64,000 bases of DNA, from assembly GCA_963920665.1 (NCBI GenBank), contig OY987264.1:33026906-33090905 (forward strand), in the 5' to 3' direction. Origin of the DNA: Straminergon stramineum. Lineage: Eukaryota > Streptophyta > Bryopsida > Hypnales > Calliergonaceae. How positions within the stretch are numbered: position 1 is the stretch's first letter; the number at the start of each line of letters is the position of its first letter. Position numbers and translations under genes: made by a program. Positions 60,441-64,000 of this stretch are shown piece by piece. The notes below the pieces were generated by a model that made no database searches, had not been told where the DNA came from, and saw nothing but the letters and a program-made list of their open reading frames with translations.

Positions 60441-63340
60441 ATTGCGAGAGTGGCGCGGAGGCAGGACTGCGGGAACAAGTTGGTGGGGAGGCGGGAACGG
60501 CTACACAAGTTATAGCCGTTGGTGGTTGCTTAATAGGTGATTAACCCTAATCCCAAATGCCCTAATTGATCCTACTACCCTAAATCGGGTTTTTTTGAGG
60601 ACATCAGTTGAAATCCGGCCATACCCTCGGGAGAACCGTCCATATCCGTTTTTCCCTATATTCAAACAGTGAATTTCCAACCTACTTTGAAGAAGTAGAG
60701 ATAATTTTCCTGCCTATTTTTTTATTGCCCAATCAATTTCCGCTTTATTTTCATTCTACTTGGTTTTACTGCCTAATGCTTCAAATTTTAACTAGTCAAA
60801 TTCGAATTTTAATCGGCTCATCTTACACTAGCTGCCGGTTCTTCCTGGACATTGGGTCTAATGCTCTCAAGAATGCTCAAGCCATCATTCAATGCACTAT
60901 ACATGTTTTATATGACACCACCAACACAACAAGTACAAAATGAACTATAAATCATTGCAAGAGTTACAAATTACAAATTATATATAGTTTGGAATATATG
61001 CCCCCCTTCCAAGTAGCACATATATCATGTGTTAGTATGCTAACATAATTGACTTGAAAAGACTACAAAATCAACTTCCTCTTTGGTATTCTAAAATGAT
61101 TTTTTGCATTGAGAACAATAGTTTATTTTTGGTCTATCTAGGATATTTTTCAAATAAACAATCCTTTTATTAAAGGCAAGGGAAGAATTTTGAAGTGACA
61201 AATCATAGTAAGGAATGTCAAAGATGCACTTGAATGAAAACCACCAGAACCTAAAATTGCTACAAGTTTCCAAGAGAAATCAAATGGGAATTGAAGAAAT
61301 TTTTGAAGCAACCAATGTCACATGAAGCATTTCATGAGTTTCCATAAGATTAAGGGGACTAAGTCTAGTGTTATGTATCATGTATTCTGTAGTTTTAACT
61401 TCAAAAATAGTAGAATATGACCTATGTGACAAAAATTCATGAATCAAATTGCATTTGATTTTTTTGAGTTTCTTAATAATCATAGCAAAAAAGTTGTCAT
61501 TTGAACACTAAGAAAGTAGAAGGTTGATCACCTTAAAAGTCAACAAAAAAACCCCACACTAAGCAATAAAGGAAAAACATGTTGGAAAAATACATATTCA
61601 TTATAAAATGTTCTTATTTTTATTACTTCAATGGTTTTTGAAGATAATGCAAGCTAATTCAAGTGTCCATTGAAAAACTCATCACCAACTCCAAGATGTG
61701 GCATCAAAAACTTGAACCTTTAGATCTTCTATCGTAGTCCTTAACTCTTAAAGGAGGTTGGCCTTGAGAATACTAATGCTATATGGGTTGTATTTTGAGG
61801 TTGCTTTGTGTATAGGGTATGATTTTGGGCTCTATACAATAGCTTTTGGAGTCAAATTTTTTCCCTATGCTCCCTACGAAGGCTAGTATAGTGCAGCAAA
61901 ATGTTAGGGCATAGTCTAACAACCAAAAAATTGTGAAAAATATAAACATGGACAAGGATTAGGTGGGGTCTTCTATCGTGGTTCTTGCATACCTTCTACA
62001 ATACGTCACAAAGCAATGGCTGATTTGGATAGGTGTGTCAGCCTGATACAATGGCAACGTACAAGTGAGCCAATTGTATTGTCACCTATGGTGGTGGCTG
62101 CGCATGTATGTGACAAGTGAGCTCAATTGTCATGATGCACATGATACAAGTATTTTTTTTTTTTTCAAAATTTTGGCGGTTAGCAAAATTATATAAGTCA
62201 TATGCTTTGTTGAGGTCCAATACCAAGCTAAACCAACTCTTTCCTGGTACACAATAGGGTAGTTTGCTCTTAAACCGTGCATTTAAGGGCTGGTCGGCCT
62301 TTTCGATTGTTCTTGGATGCACGAAATTATTTTGCCTTATTTTTCGCTTGAAGAAAAATTGATGTGGAATCTAACCCAAGTGGTTTCATATTTTTCGGAG
62401 CATTTTTGAATTCCTTATCAATTTCTAAAGAATTCTGCCATAGGTATCTATTTCTTGATCATAGGCCTTACAAAACCCACACATGTGTAGTCTAAAAAAA
62501 AAATATGGATTCACCAAAAACAAGCACTGTAGCATGTAGAAAGTAATAGAGATGGTTCCAAAATGTGACCTTTACTAACCTAAACTCCTAAAGGGGGCCA
62601 AGGCCTATTTTTTGACAAAAATCACTCAAAATTGCCATTTCTGTTGTGTTCTTTCGAGAATGAAAAAAAATTAAAATTAAAAATCCAACCGTAGGATCTT
62701 GTACTACACTTGTATGAGATCATGTGATAAAATTTTTATCAAGTTTGAGTGTACAGATTGAAAAATATTAGCATTCAAAGTTGTGGGGGAAATTTTTTTT
62801 TGAATACAGGTAAACATTTCAAAAATGGACCCACCTTGGCTCTTATTCCATCCACTAGCAAAGTATAAAGGAACACTTGACAAATGTTAAACCGCTTTGA
62901 CATGATTGACAAAACATTCAATACTTTACACATATCCATTTTACAACTTGTTTATGTCCATTTCAAATCCTGGCTAGGGACAGTCTTTTGAAGAGGGGCG
63001 GAATTAGAGCATACTATCATAGTATGAGTGTCAAACTTAATTTACATCTCAAATTTTGGCCCAACAATCAAAATCAATGTGGAATAGAATTGTTTGGAAA
63101 TTCCACTAGGATGAAAAGAAGTCAATTTTATCTTTAGTGCTAGAGTAGGAATTGTGCATCATCATGTGTATGTACGATAGATTTTGAGATGTATGGAACT
63201 TTACAATTGGAGAGAGCATTTTGCTTGTGAAGGAGTCTTTGTGACTAATTTTAGTTGCAAACCATTAGATCCAAGATTTCCAAGCACTTCAATAATAAAA
63301 AGCTCTTTATTCTTCTTTAAACTGTGTTCAAGGGTTGCAA
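60441..63340. other. Intergenic, no gene recognised
   Basis: AT-rich DNA with short open frames only. A TTAA-family left end (AAACTCCTAAAGGGGGCC, ~62582) and its interior landmark TCTTGTACTACACTTGTATG (62697) show a decayed copy of that family running rightward. The partner end is not visible. Confidence 0.5.
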
Positions 63341-63359
63341 AATGAAATTCCAATCATTC

Positions 63360-63530
63360 GAGATGACCCTAAAGTACCAGGTGATGGGGGTGAGGTATCC
63401 AAAACAATATGATGTGGTTGCGGGTTCGATACCTAGCAGCAACAAGATCCTTACCTTGCGTGAAATCAGTCTCTCCTGGTGACGGAACACCTTGCAGTGT
63501 GTTTCTTGAACACGCTTGTTTCAAAAAAAA
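63360..63530 (+). mobile_element. SINE-like retroposon with 14-bp TSD
   Basis: AATTCCAATCATTC stands at 63346-63359 and again at 63530-63543, a 14-bp direct duplication. Between them lie a perfect pol III B-box match (GGTTCGATACC, ~63422), an upstream GGTGATGGGGGTGAGG stretch where an A box would be, and a terminal run of eight or nine A. Length about 170 bp, no coding capacity. Together these are the hallmarks of a tRNA-derived SINE. Confidence 0.8.
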
Positions 63531-63543
63531 ATTCCAATCATTC

Positions 63544-64000
63544 TAGTACCTTACTTTGCAATTCCAGGAAGGGATGAATTGACTAGCTATTCATTATTAG
63601 AAACAAATTAGTCACCATTTCACTTCCTGAGGTACAATAGTATGACCTTGAAATCTATTCAGGGTGCTGGATTGGATGAGGGATCATCTCAAATGTTCCA
63701 AGTGGAATCCAAACTTAGGACGGACAGATGTATAATTCAAAAGAATTTCCTTCCATACTGTTGAGCAATATGGATAATGGACTCAAGCATCAATGCTTAT
63801 GTGCTATTGTAACTACATTGAATAGTAGGCATTGAATTCATTGTAGGCAGGCAGTTCCTGCCTCTTTTAGGTGCATTGTGACACTTTGTGTACAAGGAAG
63901 TCAAAATTGAAAATTTTAGATTTCAGAAAGTGATTGAAATTTCAGATTTCACAAATGCTTTGAAAATTCATATTTGAGTAAGTATTGAAAAATTCAGGTT
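63544..64000. other. Intergenic to window end
   Basis: AT-rich, no gene. The last 100 bp carry short repeated GAAATTTCAGATTTC/GAAAATTC phrases. Confidence 0.5.

Noticed and set aside
60007..60508. Pro/Leu/Ala-rich repeat proteins of 94-117 aa on both strands
   Set aside because: The 30-bp unit length keeps several frames open at once, so the open frames follow from the minisatellite.

Overview
The window is nuclear DNA of a land plant. Signs of this are a plant-type ankyrin/PGG-like membrane protein, GT-AG introns including a 20-nt microexon, plant DNA transposons (hAT, a CACTA-type MITE), LTR retrotransposon LTRs with target-site duplications, and long AT-rich gene-poor stretches. Gene density is very low, and at most three genes look intact. 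A DUF4419 relic and a plant kinase-like pseudogene fit a bryophyte, lycophyte, fern or gymnosperm better than an angiosperm, but that is inference.

Layout. 1-18.6 kb: no gene recognised. AT-rich DNA carries short TIR elements: a family ending in TTAACCCCTAAAGG-type sequence, a second family ending in GGGTGATTGCAAGAAACACT, and a 165-bp CACTA-type hairpin MITE. It also holds microsatellites and a five-unit ~110-bp tandem repeat at 16.4-17.0 kb. 18.8-22.3 kb (+): a two-exon ankyrin-repeat protein with four membrane segments (796 aa). 22.9-25.3 kb: TIR element and simple repeats. 25.9-28.8 kb (-): broken multi-exon coding relic, split by a 1122-bp GC-rich solo LTR with a perfect 5-bp TSD. 28.8-33.1 kb: two LTRs of one family (1367 and 987 bp) around a non-coding interval. 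36-40 kb: TIR element and a decayed hAT-like transposase remnant. 40.7-43.4 kb (+): kinase-like pseudogene split by an inverted 1367-bp LTR that differs from the LTR at 28.8 kb at only 3 bases. 44.7-48.9 kb: a TIR element, then a 3.3-kb element with ~1-kb terminal inverted repeats.

49.4-53.0 kb: a 417-bp MITE ends just beyond the stop codon of a seven-exon SpoU/TrmJ-like RNA 2'-O-methyltransferase gene (-), the best housekeeping gene here. 53-56 kb: more TTAA-type element ends. 55.4-57.0 kb (+): GC-rich DUF4419 gene with two frame breaks. 57.45-59.68 kb (-): uninterrupted hAT transposase (741 aa), with a 30-bp-unit GC-rich minisatellite upstream of its start. 63.36-63.53 kb: a SINE-like insertion with an A tail and a 14-bp TSD.

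The genes do not form a pathway. Most of the window records nested transposon insertion and decay. Exon joins were made by eye from splice signals, reading frame and family motifs, without transcript support.
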